A stretch of 26,348 nt of DNA, from assembly GCA_029863735.1 (NCBI GenBank), contig JAOTUT010000001.1:1-26348 (forward strand). The letters run 5' to 3'. The stretch comes from Ignavibacteria bacterium (GTDB lineage Bacteria; Bacteroidota; Ignavibacteria; Ignavibacteriales; Ignavibacteriaceae). A program made the translations under genes and the position numbers. Positions 1 through 8,024 of the stretch are shown one piece after another (within the stretch, counting starts at the first letter, position 1; every line of letters begins with the position of its first letter). The notes beneath the pieces were generated by a model. It was not told the DNA's origin and made no database searches. It saw only the letters and a program-made list of their open reading frames with translations.

Positions 1-117
1 AGGCTCACCACTAGCAGCATCGGTAATCCTACCAGTAAGCCTTCCTGTTGTTCCTGCAAACACTAACTGGTTAGAGATAATTAATAAGGAAAGAAAAATT
101 TGTGCAACTATTTTCAT
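1..117 (-). CDS. N-terminus of an outer-membrane TonB-receptor-type protein (partial)
   Basis: Only the first 39 codons lie in the window; the frame stays open to base 1. The ATG at 117 has a GGAG Shine-Dalgarno about seven bases upstream. The peptide opens with a classic signal sequence (lysine at residue 2, a hydrophobic stretch to about residue 18, cleavage likely after VFA at 21). It is followed by TGRLTGRITDAASGEP, the typical first strand of a carboxypeptidase-regulatory-like domain. In Bacteroidota and relatives this domain commonly starts TonB-dependent receptors and other large outer-membrane or surface proteins. The export signal is seen directly; the receptor assignment is inferred from a short fragment, and another secreted protein with the same domain is possible. 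Confidence 0.6.
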   Translation of the reverse strand, partial: MKIVAQIFLSLLIISNQLVFAGTTGRLTGRITDAASGEP

Positions 118-666
118 AAGAGGCTCCTTTTAAACATTCTTTCAAAACTTAAAGAAATTCAGTTATTAGTTAATAATTTTTTCCTAACCGGAAAATTATC
201 AGATTCAAAATGTCTGACTAATACGTAAAGAACCATAAGGAAGTGGAGTAGAAGTTTAATACTGCCAGTATAGGTTAATCTCTTTTAAAAAATTAACCTT
301 AAATTATAATTTTAAACAATGGGGATTTAATTCTTTGAGCTGCAGTATAAATTTTCTGTTTATTACTCCTGAATTTCGTTAATGATTCTACACAAAAATG
401 TTCTAACTAAATCATTAAAAAATATTTCGCTAAAACACTAAAAACAAAACTAATTCATTTTACATTACGAACAAACTAAATAACTCTGAAAATATGAAGT
501 CATTTTTTAATAACTAAATATTTTTCAAAATTATGGATAAAAAAATAACGAAAAACAATTGATCGGATCAGAGCAATACAGATTTAGAATATATCTATTC
601 AACAATTTTTGGAACATATCTAGACGGCTCTTAGAACAATGCTTTGAAGAAAGGAAATTTTAGACA
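118..666. other. Intergenic region without a recognisable gene
   Basis: About 550 very AT-rich bases lie between the start of the leftward exported-protein gene and the stop of the rhodanese gene. I see no convincing coding frame, tRNA or dense repeat. One perfect 8-base inverted repeat (AGGTTAAT at 272-279 and ATTAACCT at 292-299, 12-base loop) lies about 155 bases upstream of the ATG at 117 and could be a 5'-leader hairpin or operator. A TAGTTTTG on the minus strand at 445-452 fits the Bacteroidota -7 element TAnnTTTG, but I see no -33 partner. Confidence 0.5.
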
Positions 667-1068
667 CTATTCTTTGGGATTTGAACTATTTTCAGTTTTA
701 GACCTATACTCAAGCATTCCACCACCAACATTTTTTGCATTAAAACAACTTTTAATCAAAATATCTGTGGCAGTTGCTGATCTTCTTCCAGTTCTGCAGA
801 TCACGGCAATTTCCATGTCTCTAAACTCATCAAGTTCAGATATTCTTCCCTCAAGTTCCTGAACAGGTATATTTATTACATTATCAAGCTTTCCAAGGGG
901 TCCTGCTAATTCTTCTGGAGTACGGACATCCAAAATAACCAGGGTAGAATCAGAATTAATTCTTCCTTTTAATTCATCAATGCTTATTGTCTTCTTTTCA
1001 ATATCCTGGGCAAATACAGGAAGTAAATAAAGAAAAAAGATAATTGAAATTAATGATTGTTGAAGCAT
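667..1068 (-). CDS. Exported single-domain rhodanese-like protein
   Basis: A 133-residue protein with a signal peptide (residues 1-20, ending PVFA before QDIEKK) and one rhodanese domain (about 27-125). The domain shows LDVRTPEE at 46-53 and the active-site loop CRTGRR with the catalytic cysteine at 91, so a persulfide-carrying sulfurtransferase is expected, acting in the periplasm. I chose the ATG at 1068 because it overlaps the stop of the FmdB-like gene as TAATG, a coupling arrangement, and gives a clean signal peptide. Upstream starts at 1134 and 1083 lie inside the neighbouring gene and would put extra residues before the signal. Real substrate unknown. Confidence 0.85.
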   Translation of the reverse strand: MLQQSLISIIFFLYLLPVFAQDIEKKTISIDELKGRINSDSTLVILDVRTPEELAGPLGKLDNVINIPVQELEGRISELDEFRDMEIAVICRTGRRSATATDILIKSCFNAKNVGGGMLEYRSKTENSSNPKE

Positions 1069-1310
1069 TAGTTTAGTCCACATAATCCTGATGAGCAACC
1101 CCCAACTGGTGTTTGGCATTGACCGGAAGCACAATCTCCTGCTGAGAAATAAGAATCTGAATTATTTGAGGAACTGAATGATGAAAACAATTTTTTATTT
1201 TTGCTCGAATTGCAATTGGGGCAACTTAAATCTTCTTGATTTTCTACTGATTTGTGAAGCATTTCAAATTTTGTGTCGCAATCCGAACACTTATATTCAT
1301 AAATTGGTAT
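1068..1310 (-). CDS. FmdB-family zinc-ribbon protein, apparently starting at ATA
   Basis: An 80-residue protein read from an ATA codon at 1310. The N-terminus PIYEYKCSDC followed by LSCPNC gives a two-CxxC zinc ribbon (Cys8, Cys11, Cys30, Cys33), the hallmark of the FmdB/CxxC_CxxC_SSSS regulatory family, whose members nearly always begin MPxYxY. The serine-rich middle and the glycine/cysteine-rich tail (DCASGQC, CSSGLCGLN) are also family-like. The first ATG in this frame (1262) would delete half the ribbon, and no ATG, GTG or TTG occurs upstream within at least 18 codons, so ATA is the best start, or a base error hides an ATG. It sits 32 bases after the anti-sigma gene and overlaps the rhodanese start by one base. 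Molecular role of the family is poorly known. Confidence 0.75.
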   Translation of the reverse strand: MPIYEYKCSDCDTKFEMLHKSVENQEDLSCPNCNSSKNKKLFSSFSSSNNSDSYFSAGDCASGQCQTPVGGCSSGLCGLN

Positions 1311-1314
1311 TTTT

Positions 1315-1320
1315 CTCCTT
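1315..1320 (-). promoter_or_regulatory. Ribosome binding site of the FmdB-like gene
   Basis: AAGGAG on the minus strand lies four bases upstream of the ATA at 1310. It supports initiation at this unusual codon rather than at the internal ATG at 1262. Confidence 0.6.
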
Positions 1321-1342
1321 GTGACTAAATTATATAAATTAT

Positions 1343-1579
1343 TTACTCCTCCAAACCCAACATCTTCATAAGCCGATCGTGCGCTTCTTCCGGGACCTCA
1401 ACGTTATACTTTCTGTAACATTCAATTGTGATCTCCACTGACTTAAAGTATTCCCTGCAGTGTGGACAGGCATCAAGATGATTTTTTACATCAAGACATT
1501 TTTCATCGTTGAGACTTTCGCCCAGGCTTTCACAGACATGCTTCATCACTTCTTTACATGTTATCTTTTCTTTTTTCAT
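1343..1579 (-). CDS. Zinc-binding anti-sigma factor (zf-HC2/ZAS type)
   Basis: A 78-residue soluble protein with the H-x3-C-x2-C zinc anti-sigma motif (His34, Cys38, Cys41 in NHLDACPHC). Its ATG overlaps the stop of the upstream ECF sigma gene by four bases (ATGA), the usual layout of a sigma/anti-sigma pair, so it very likely binds and restrains that sigma factor. No membrane segment is visible after the zinc domain, so it should act in the cytoplasm, and a thiol- or zinc-responsive release like that of RsrA/ChrR-type factors is plausible but inferred. The C-terminal third (residues 50-78) is an amphipathic helix of unknown role. Confidence 0.85.
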   Translation of the reverse strand: MKKEKITCKEVMKHVCESLGESLNDEKCLDVKNHLDACPHCREYFKSVEITIECYRKYNVEVPEEAHDRLMKMLGLEE

Positions 1580-2136
1580 CTGCTGAATGCCTCGTTAATT
1601 TCTTTCCTCAAAAATGCTCTCGCCCTGTGAAGTCTTGATTTGACTGCCGGAATAGATAACTCAGTCACCTGGGCAGTTTCCTCGGTTGATAGCCCTTCAA
1701 CATCACGTAATAAAAAGACCACTCTGTAATCCGGAGATAGATTTTGGATTGCTTTATCCAGAATACTTTTTAACTCCTCGTTTTCTGTTTCCTTATATGG
1801 AATTCTATTCCAATCTGCTGCAAATTTTTCCTCAAAAAGATTGTCCTCGTTATCAAGCGAAACGAATGAACGGCTTTTTAACTTACGAGCCATCATCAGG
1901 CAATGATTGGCTACTATTCTGTAAAGCCACGTAGATAATTTTGAGTTATGGTCAAACTGATGCAAAGATTTCACCATGCTATAAAATGTTTCCTGCATTA
2001 TTTGTTCAGCGTAATTTTTATCACGGCAAATTTTGAAAGAAAAATTATAAATGGTTTGCTCGTATTTCTTCACTAACTCCGCAAGAGCATGTTTATCGCC
2101 GGATTGCGCTTTTTCAATAAGTTGTTTTTCTTCCAT
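1576..2136 (-). CDS. RNA polymerase sigma factor, ECF subfamily
   Basis: A 186-residue sigma-70 family factor with only regions 2 and 4. Region 2 (about residues 20-88) includes the core-binding and -10 stretch with AEQIMQETF and STWLYRIVAN. Region 4 (about 123-178) includes LSPDYRVVFLLRDVEGLS and a helix-turn-helix ending PAVKSRLHRAR. I place the start at the ATG at 2136, where MEEKQLIEKAQSGD matches the usual family N-terminus; a GTG at 2199 would add 21 residues with no family likeness. Neither start has a strong Shine-Dalgarno. First gene of the leftward sigma/anti-sigma/FmdB/rhodanese set, transcribed divergently from the cNMP/GAF gene. Confidence 0.9.
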   Translation of the reverse strand: MEEKQLIEKAQSGDKHALAELVKKYEQTIYNFSFKICRDKNYAEQIMQETFYSMVKSLHQFDHNSKLSTWLYRIVANHCLMMARKLKSRSFVSLDNEDNLFEEKFAADWNRIPYKETENEELKSILDKAIQNLSPDYRVVFLLRDVEGLSTEETAQVTELSIPAVKSRLHRARAFLRKEINEAFSR

Positions 2137-2166
2137 CCGTAAGATGATTATGGGTAATTTAGGATT

Positions 2167-2174
2167 CAAAACTA
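2167..2174 (-). promoter_or_regulatory. Possible -7 promoter element for the ECF sigma operon
   Basis: TAGTTTTG on the minus strand matches the Bacteroidota -7 consensus TAnnTTTG and would leave a leader of about 25 bases before the ATG at 2136. The nearest upstream TTG is about 25 bases away, longer than the usual spacing, so this is weak. Confidence 0.2.
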
Positions 2175-2226
2175 ATGATTTTATTATTATGTTACTCACA
2201 ACTTTGGCATTGTTATTAGTTTATTT

Positions 2227-2257
2227 TTGCACTTTTATAAGCAGATACCTAGTTTTA
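2227..2257 (+). promoter_or_regulatory. Possible promoter of the cNMP/GAF gene
   Basis: TTG at 2227-2229, a 20-base spacer and TAGTTTTA at 2250-2257 resemble the Bacteroidota -33/-7 pair (TTTG, TAnnTTTG) with one mismatch in the -7 box. It would start transcription about 30 bases before the ATG at 2294. Confidence 0.25.
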
Positions 2258-2293
2258 TATTTACTTAATAATTTGATATTGTTTATTTAATTT

Positions 2294-4276
2294 ATGCCAT
2301 TACATACATCAATCCGGGAAATTAAGCATAACAGACTTTTCACTGGTGTAAAAGAATCTGTTTTAGCCTCTTTCTTTGATCAGAAGGATTTTAAGGAAGC
2401 AAAAGAAGGAGAAATACTTTACAGAAAAGGTGATGTTAGTAATTCAATTTATCTCATTATTAAAGGAGAGGTAAAAGTAAAATTCCCATCTCATAGTTAT
2501 GTCGCCACTAAAATTCAGAATGACTTCTTCGGTGAAAAAGAGCTTGTCGAAGAAACAAAAAGAAACTCGTCTGCAATGGCTTTCAGCAAACTGCATTATT
2601 ATAGAATAGATAAAACCTTGCTCGACAAAGTAATCAAGAAAAATTCAATGATAGAAGAGAATCTGAAAAATTTTGGAGAGTTCAAACTACCGGAATCATC
2701 CTTTGATGGCGACCGAAAATTTAATATTGCAGAGAGAGACAGGCCTGTGAGTTTCCGTATGTTTTCCAGCAGAAGTAAAAAGAAAGAGGAAGGGAAAGAT
2801 GAAAAAGCTCCGCCACCGGTCCTTACCCAGCAGCATCTTCCTGATCTTGAATCAATTGAAATGTCAATTGAAGATGAAGAAATCAACGCACCTGAGGAGA
2901 ACTTGGAGCTCGAAGAGGCACTTGAAGAATTACAAGAAATAAACACACAAATTCCTGAAGAGGATATAGAAGTACCTAACGAAGAGAAAGAACCAACATT
3001 AGATCCTATTCAGGAGAACATAGAGTCACCCGACGAATCGAAACCAATAGAGACACAACTTGCTAATTTGAAGCTTGTAGAAAAAGCCAGCCCGGAAACT
3101 CTCGAGACAGGTATAAACAGAGAAATAGTTAGAAGAATATTTTGGGCACTTAGCAGAATTTACAGTGGAATAAGTATAACTGAACTTGTTCAAAACACTA
3201 AACAAGCACTTAAAGATCTTACCAACTCTGAAAGTGCTGATCTCATATTTATAGACGAAAAACTTTTAAAGATGTACAAACTCGTCTCCCAAGACGGTAA
3301 AACGAAGAATGAATATTTTCAACTCAGTGATGGCTTAACAGGAATATGTGCAATCCAAAAAAATCCTATTAATTATGATCGACCAACTGAGGACAGCAAC
3401 TTTAATCCTAAAATAGATCAACCAGGTCCTTCAAGGCTAAAACGGATTCTTTACTTTCCAATTATAAATGACTCGGGTGAAACCATTGCTGTATTGCAAA
3501 CTGCAAGAGATAATATCAAATTTACCGAGGATGAAATTTGGTATCTTACTATGATCAGCAAACAAATGGAAACTGCGATAAGCCGGACTAAAACTCTCGA
3601 GGAGATGGTAAACAAAGAAAAACTAAATTCAGGTAAGAAACTTAGTGAGATACTTACGAAGGAAATTCATATTCCAATTGAAATAATAGATAGCTACACA
3701 AAAATATTGAGCTCTAAAAATCTTCCACAGGATACTGATGATTTAATCAGAATGATTCAAAAACAGGCTGCATCTGTAATTGATATTACCGATTCAATAT
3801 TAAAAGTGCTTGTAGATGAAATTATTCTTACAGACAATAAAATACATTTCAACGAATTTATTGATGATGTCCTGGAGTTGCTTTCTGAGTATTGTGAAAC
3901 GATGGAAGTTAAATTGTTTAAGAAGATTGGCGATGGAGCAGTTGTTAATATAGATCGTTCAAAACTTTATACCGCCATATTACAGTTTATCAAAGCATCC
4001 GTTGCAGATTCCAGAAAAGGTGATGGAATTTACTTTAGTACTGAATTAATTGGAGATTCAATTTCTGTCTCCATTCAGAATGAAGGTAAGGGTTTTATAG
4101 CTTTCCCTGAAGGAGAAATTCTTGATTATTTTTATTATAAAGAAAAAATAAAAGACGATGAAGTTCATCTACTTCTTGCTAAAAAAATTATCATTGCACA
4201 TTCAGGGCAAGTGGAAATTGAAAGTATTAAAGGGGTTGGCTCAACTTTCAAAATCACCTTGCCAGTGGCCCGGTAA
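2294..4276 (+). CDS. cNMP-binding, GAF and degenerate histidine-kinase-like protein
   Basis: A 660-residue cytoplasmic signalling protein. Residues 13-115 form a cyclic-nucleotide-binding/CAP-like effector domain (EILYRKGDVSNSIYLIIKGEV). An acidic, low-complexity linker (about 185-260) follows, then a GAF domain (about 285-430). Residues 446-510 resemble a HisKA dimerisation helix pair and 540-658 a GHKL ATPase fold ending GVGSTFKITLP. The kinase core looks inactive: where HisKA has H-E-L-R-T-P the protein has K456-E-I-H-I-P, so the phosphoacceptor position is lysine, and the N-box stretch ILQFIKASV lacks the ATP/Mg-binding asparagines. It is probably a sensor or scaffold rather than a kinase; ligand and partner unknown. 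No strong ribosome binding site precedes the ATG. Confidence 0.8.
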   Translation: MPLHTSIREIKHNRLFTGVKESVLASFFDQKDFKEAKEGEILYRKGDVSNSIYLIIKGEVKVKFPSHSYVATKIQNDFFGEKELVEETKRNSSAMAFSKLHYYRIDKTLLDKVIKKNSMIEENLKNFGEFKLPESSFDGDRKFNIAERDRPVSFRMFSSRSKKKEEGKDEKAPPPVLTQQHLPDLESIEMSIEDEEINAPEENLELEEALEELQEINTQIPEEDIEVPNEEKEPTLDPIQENIESPDESKPIETQLANLKLVEKASPETLETGINREIVRRIFWALSRIYSGISITELVQNTKQALKDLTNSESADLIFIDEKLLKMYKLVSQDGKTKNEYFQLSDGLTGICAIQKNPINYDRPTEDSNFNPKIDQPGPSRLKRILYFPIINDSGETIAVLQTARDNIKFTEDEIWYLTMISKQMETAISRTKTLEEMVNKEKLNSGKKLSEILTKEIHIPIEIIDSYTKILSSKNLPQDTDDLIRMIQKQAASVIDITDSILKVLVDEIILTDNKIHFNEFIDDVLELLSEYCETMEVKLFKKIGDGAVVNIDRSKLYTAILQFIKASVADSRKGDGIYFSTELIGDSISVSIQNEGKGFIAFPEGEILDYFYYKEKIKDDEVHLLLAKKIIIAHSGQVEIESIKGVGSTFKITLPVAR

Positions 4277-4308
4277 GCAGCCAAATCTGCTAATTATTTT
4301 TCTTCACT

Positions 4309-5220
4309 ATGCCCTTTGATCTGATCACTATTTTAGGTCCCACCGCATCTGGTAAAACCAATATTGCATCTCAACTTGCTAAAGACTTTAACGGCGAAAT
4401 AATCTCTGCTGATTCAAGACAGGTTTATAGAGGGATGGATATTGGAACCGGGAAAGACCTGATTGAATTTCAAAAATTTAATATTAACTATCATCTCATT
4501 GATATAGTAGAACCAATTGAAGAGTATACTCTATTCAGGTTTACAAAAGACTTTTTATCTTCATTCGAAGAGATCAGAAAAAAAGACAAATTGCCGGTTC
4601 TTGTCGGCGGTACAGGATTGTACATCAGTGCCATTTTACAATCATACGATCTACCTGAAATTGATGATGCTGAGCGGGAAGAATTATATTCCTTAACTTT
4701 TAATCAACTGAAGGAAATGTTATTAAAATTAAAACCAAAACAGCACAACGTAACTGATTTCAAGGACAAAGATCGAGTAATACAGGCAATATTGATTGAG
4801 AGATCAAGGAAAAACAATAATCCAATTTCCCCTGAATTAAATTCGCTAACAATTGGAATCAAACCAGACCGCGAAGAAACAAAGCATCGTATTACCGAAA
4901 GATTAAAACATAGATTGGCTAACGGAATGATCGAAGAGGTTTCAGAATTGATCCGTAAAGGAGTGTCTCTTTATAAGCTAAATTACTTTGGATTAGAATA
5001 CAAATTTGTTTCCTTCTACATTGACGACAAATTAAATTATAATGATATGTTTCAGAAGTTAAACAGTGCGATTCATAATTTTTCAAAACGGCAGATTACC
5101 TGGTTTAGAAAAATGGAAAGAGAAGGTGTTATAATTAATTGGTTTCCTCCAGATAGCTATACTGAAATCAGAAACTTTGTAAATAGCAAGTTGGGCAATG
5201 CAGATAGCTTCTCAAAATAA
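4309..5220 (+). CDS. miaA: tRNA dimethylallyltransferase MiaA
   Basis: A 303-residue enzyme of normal family length that transfers a dimethylallyl group from DMAPP to N6 of A37 in tRNAs reading UNN codons. The P-loop GPTASGKT is at 10-17, the family signature SADSRQVYRGMDIGTGK at 33-49, and GGTGLYI at 100-106. The C-terminal part carries the expected YFGLEYKFV and KRQITWFRK stretches. It begins 32 bases after the cNMP/GAF gene, and its last 23 bases overlap the start of the glycosyltransferase gene, so the three are probably co-transcribed. No strong Shine-Dalgarno is visible at its ATG. Confidence 0.96.
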   Translation: MPFDLITILGPTASGKTNIASQLAKDFNGEIISADSRQVYRGMDIGTGKDLIEFQKFNINYHLIDIVEPIEEYTLFRFTKDFLSSFEEIRKKDKLPVLVGGTGLYISAILQSYDLPEIDDAEREELYSLTFNQLKEMLLKLKPKQHNVTDFKDKDRVIQAILIERSRKNNNPISPELNSLTIGIKPDREETKHRITERLKHRLANGMIEEVSELIRKGVSLYKLNYFGLEYKFVSFYIDDKLNYNDMFQKLNSAIHNFSKRQITWFRKMEREGVIINWFPPDSYTEIRNFVNSKLGNADSFSK

Positions 5221-6553
5221 GGTAGCTGAATACCTTGAGAACAAATCTTACAAGCAATGGTATCTTGAATGGAATGAAGTTCCGGAGATAGAAACTGTTA
5301 TAGTTATTCCTGCAATTTGTGAGTTCGAAAATATAAAGCTGCTTTTATCATCACTGGCTCGGAATCCAAAATTATATTTGCAAAAGTCGCTGATGATTTT
5401 TGTTGTCAATAATTCTATGTCTTCTGATCCCGAGGTAAAAGCTGATAATAAATACAGCTTAGAATACCTGCGAGCATTGATAAAAAATCAATCCATTGAT
5501 CAGTTTTCAACACAAATACTCGAATCCGGGATAAGAATCGGTTTAATTGATGCGGCTTCTGAAGGGAAAAAGTTTGATGAGACAAACGCTGGTGTTGGAT
5601 TAGCAAGAAAAATTGGTATGGATACAGCCCTTCGGGTTTTTAATTACTCAATCGGTGCTAAGAAAATAATAATATCTCTTGACGCTGATTGTCTGGTTGC
5701 GGAAAATTACATTTCTGAAATAGAGCATTACTTCCATCAGCCAAATGTCTCTGCAGCCACCGTCGAATTTGAGCACAATCTCCCGGACAATGATATTTAT
5801 AAAACTGCTATTCTTACTTACGAAATATTCTTAAGACATTATGTTGCAGGACTTCTTTTTGCTGAATCACCTTATGCTTTTCACACTATTGGTTCAACTG
5901 TTATTTGCGATCACGAAGCCTACATTAAAATTGGTGGGATGAATACCAAAAAAGCCGCTGAAGATTTTTACTTCCTTCAAAAATTAGCGAAGCACTATAC
6001 AATAAATAAAATCACTTCAACAAAAGTGAAACTCTCGGCAAGGGAATCATGGCGCGTACCTTTCGGTACAGGAAGAAGCATGGCTGATTTTTCATCCAAT
6101 AAAAAAGACATCTTGCTTTATGATCCTGAAGTTTATCTTGTCCTTAAGGAGTGGTTAACAATTTATAATTCTGAACTATTATTAAATCCGGATGTTATTA
6201 CCAAAGAGGTTAAAAAAATTCATCCGGATTTATACAACTTTCTTGAAAGCCGGGGATTCAGCAATGATTGGAAGAAGATTCTTGAAAACAGCAAATCAGT
6301 CAAACAGCTTGAATACCAGAGAAAGAATTGGTTTGATGCGTTTGAAACACTTAAGTTCATACATCATTTGCGGGATACTTCTTTCCCGCTGATGAACATA
6401 AAAGCAGGAGTTGAAAAATTATTTAAAATTGTTCAGCATTCTGCTAAATTTGATTCCGCCAATGAAATAAATGATAAGGAAATTTTGTTGGAATTTTATC
6501 TACGTGCATTGAAAGATCTGGAAAATAATCTTTATAAAAACCATCAAGAATGA
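5198..6553 (+). CDS. Family 2 glycosyltransferase (GT-A fold)
   Basis: A 451-residue cytoplasmic protein. The Rossmann-like start VIVIPAICEFENIKLLLSSL (34-53) and a DAD metal/nucleotide-sugar motif at 162-164 (ISLDADCLV) mark a GT-A, family 2 glycosyltransferase. The later AAEDFYFLQKL (Glu255, Asp256) matches the acceptor-side ED motif of this group. No membrane helices are evident. The start at 5198 lies inside miaA, but no other usable start precedes the fold. It overlaps the following FAD oxidase gene by four bases (ATGA). Donor and acceptor cannot be told from the sequence. Its position between miaA and an oxidase gives no pathway clue. Confidence 0.85.
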   Translation: MQIASQNKVAEYLENKSYKQWYLEWNEVPEIETVIVIPAICEFENIKLLLSSLARNPKLYLQKSLMIFVVNNSMSSDPEVKADNKYSLEYLRALIKNQSIDQFSTQILESGIRIGLIDAASEGKKFDETNAGVGLARKIGMDTALRVFNYSIGAKKIIISLDADCLVAENYISEIEHYFHQPNVSAATVEFEHNLPDNDIYKTAILTYEIFLRHYVAGLLFAESPYAFHTIGSTVICDHEAYIKIGGMNTKKAAEDFYFLQKLAKHYTINKITSTKVKLSARESWRVPFGTGRSMADFSSNKKDILLYDPEVYLVLKEWLTIYNSELLLNPDVITKEVKKIHPDLYNFLESRGFSNDWKKILENSKSVKQLEYQRKNWFDAFETLKFIHHLRDTSFPLMNIKAGVEKLFKIVQHSAKFDSANEINDKEILLEFYLRALKDLENNLYKNHQE

Positions 6554-8022
6554 TTACAAAAACAGAACAGAATGAAATTCAGGATTATCTTAAAGATGCA
6601 TCCAACACAAAGGGTTATTGTGATGCTGTGGTTTATCCTGAAAATACTGATGAAATAATCTCAACTCTTAAACGGGCAAATGCTGAAAAATTAAAAGTTA
6701 CAGTTTGTGGAAATAAAACCGGTTTAGCTGGCGGGAGTGTGCCATCGGGTGGGATTGTACTATCAACTGAAAAGCTGAATAAAATTTTAGAAATAAATCA
6801 AAAAGAAAAGTTTGCGGTTGTTGAACCAGGAGTAATTCTCTCTAATTTTTTAAGTGAACTCAAACCAAAAAAACTTTACTATCCTCCAGACCCAACCGAG
6901 CTTAATTGTTTTTTAGGTGGAACCGTCGCAACTAATGCATCTGGTTCGAAAACTTTTAAATACGGTCCAACAAGAGATTTTGTGCTTGGAATTGAAATTG
7001 TTCTTCCAACAGGTGAACTGCTAATTCTGGAGAGAGGACAAAACTTCGCAAAGAAAGATGCCCTTTTGATCATAACAGCGAGCGGAAAAAAGATAGAATT
7101 ATTAATTCCATCATTAAAAATTCTTCCCACTAAAAACACCACAGGATATTACTGCAAAGAAAATATGGATGTTATCGATTTATTCATCGGCTCGGAAGGA
7201 ACGCTGGGAGTTATTACAAAGCTTAAATTAAAATTACTTAATGCTCCTGAAAATGTTCTCTCAGCTGTTATATTTTTTAATTCCGAGGATGATGGGCTGA
7301 ATTTCATTGAGGCTTCAAGAAATGAATCATACATTACAAGAAAAACAGGATTATCTGCTTCAATTGATGCACTTGCACTTGAATACTTTGATAAATTTGC
7401 GCTCGATTTTTTGCGGGATGATTTCCCTAATATTCCAGCAGATGCAAAATCAGCAGTTTGGTTTGAACAGGAACTGGATGAAATATCAAGCAACCAGATT
7501 ACTGAATTGTGGATAGCTTTAATTGAAAAACACAACGGCGATCTTAGTAATTCCTGGATTGCAATGAACGAAAAGGACAAAGCTCAGTTTATCGAATTCA
7601 GACATAGAATTTCAGCAAAGGTTAATGAATTCATATCATCACGAAATTTTAGAAAGTTGGGAACTGATTTTGCTGTTCCGGATACTGAACTAAAAAAATT
7701 CTATTTCCAGCTTAAGAATGATGTAAACAAAGCAGGATTAGATTACGTTATTTATGGTCATTTCGGAAATTCTCACATACATTTAAACATGCTTCCAAAA
7801 AATGCTACCGAATTTGAAACTGCAAAAAAACTCTATCAGGATATGTGTATTTCAGCGATCAAGACAGGGGGAACATTTGCAGCAGAACACGGAGTTGGTA
7901 AGAATAAGAAAGCACTCCTCTACGAAATGTATGGTAAGAAAGTCATTGATGAAATGTTCAGGATAAAACAAAAGCTAGATTCAAATCTTATTCTTGGCAG
8001 CGGCAATATTTTCAATGTCTAA
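6550..8022 (+). CDS. FAD-binding oxidase, GlcD/D-lactate dehydrogenase type
   Basis: A 490-residue flavoenzyme of the VAO/PCMH family. The N-terminal FAD domain has VVYPENTDEI (27-36), the loop GNKTGLAGGSVPSGG (54-68), and the phosphate/FAD stretch YPPDPTELNCFLGGTVATNA (111-130) with YGPTRDFVLG (138-147). The C-terminal substrate domain has GHFGNSHIHLNM (403-414) and TFAAEHGVGKNK (442-453), the conserved histidines of GlcD and Dld-type 2-hydroxyacid oxidases. It likely oxidises glycolate, D-lactate or another 2-hydroxyacid, passing electrons to an acceptor not encoded here; no GlcE or GlcF partner is adjacent. Its ATG overlaps the glycosyltransferase stop, and its own stop lies two bases from that of the convergent response regulator. 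Confidence 0.9.
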   Translation: MITKTEQNEIQDYLKDASNTKGYCDAVVYPENTDEIISTLKRANAEKLKVTVCGNKTGLAGGSVPSGGIVLSTEKLNKILEINQKEKFAVVEPGVILSNFLSELKPKKLYYPPDPTELNCFLGGTVATNASGSKTFKYGPTRDFVLGIEIVLPTGELLILERGQNFAKKDALLIITASGKKIELLIPSLKILPTKNTTGYYCKENMDVIDLFIGSEGTLGVITKLKLKLLNAPENVLSAVIFFNSEDDGLNFIEASRNESYITRKTGLSASIDALALEYFDKFALDFLRDDFPNIPADAKSAVWFEQELDEISSNQITELWIALIEKHNGDLSNSWIAMNEKDKAQFIEFRHRISAKVNEFISSRNFRKLGTDFAVPDTELKKFYFQLKNDVNKAGLDYVIYGHFGNSHIHLNMLPKNATEFETAKKLYQDMCISAIKTGGTFAAEHGVGKNKKALLYEMYGKKVIDEMFRIKQKLDSNLILGSGNIFNV

Positions 8023-8024
8023 AA

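Noticed and set aside
644..862. 72-codon open frame on the plus strand
   Set aside because: It lies antisense over the end of the rhodanese gene, has no ribosome site and no recognisable domain.
1066..1134. Longer rhodanese start at 1134 or 1083
   Set aside because: These would place up to 22 extra residues before a clear signal peptide and lie within the FmdB coding region; the TAATG junction at 1068 is the better start.
2197..2199. GTG start for the ECF sigma factor
   Set aside because: The added 21 residues do not resemble the family N-terminus; the ATG at 2136 does.
2599..2946. Serine-rich 115-codon frame on the minus strand
   Set aside because: It is the shadow of the acidic linker of the cNMP/GAF protein; its composition simply mirrors GAA/GAG codons.
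7149..7580. 143-codon minus-strand frame
   Set aside because: Fully antisense to the GlcD-like oxidase, which has clear motifs over the same bases.
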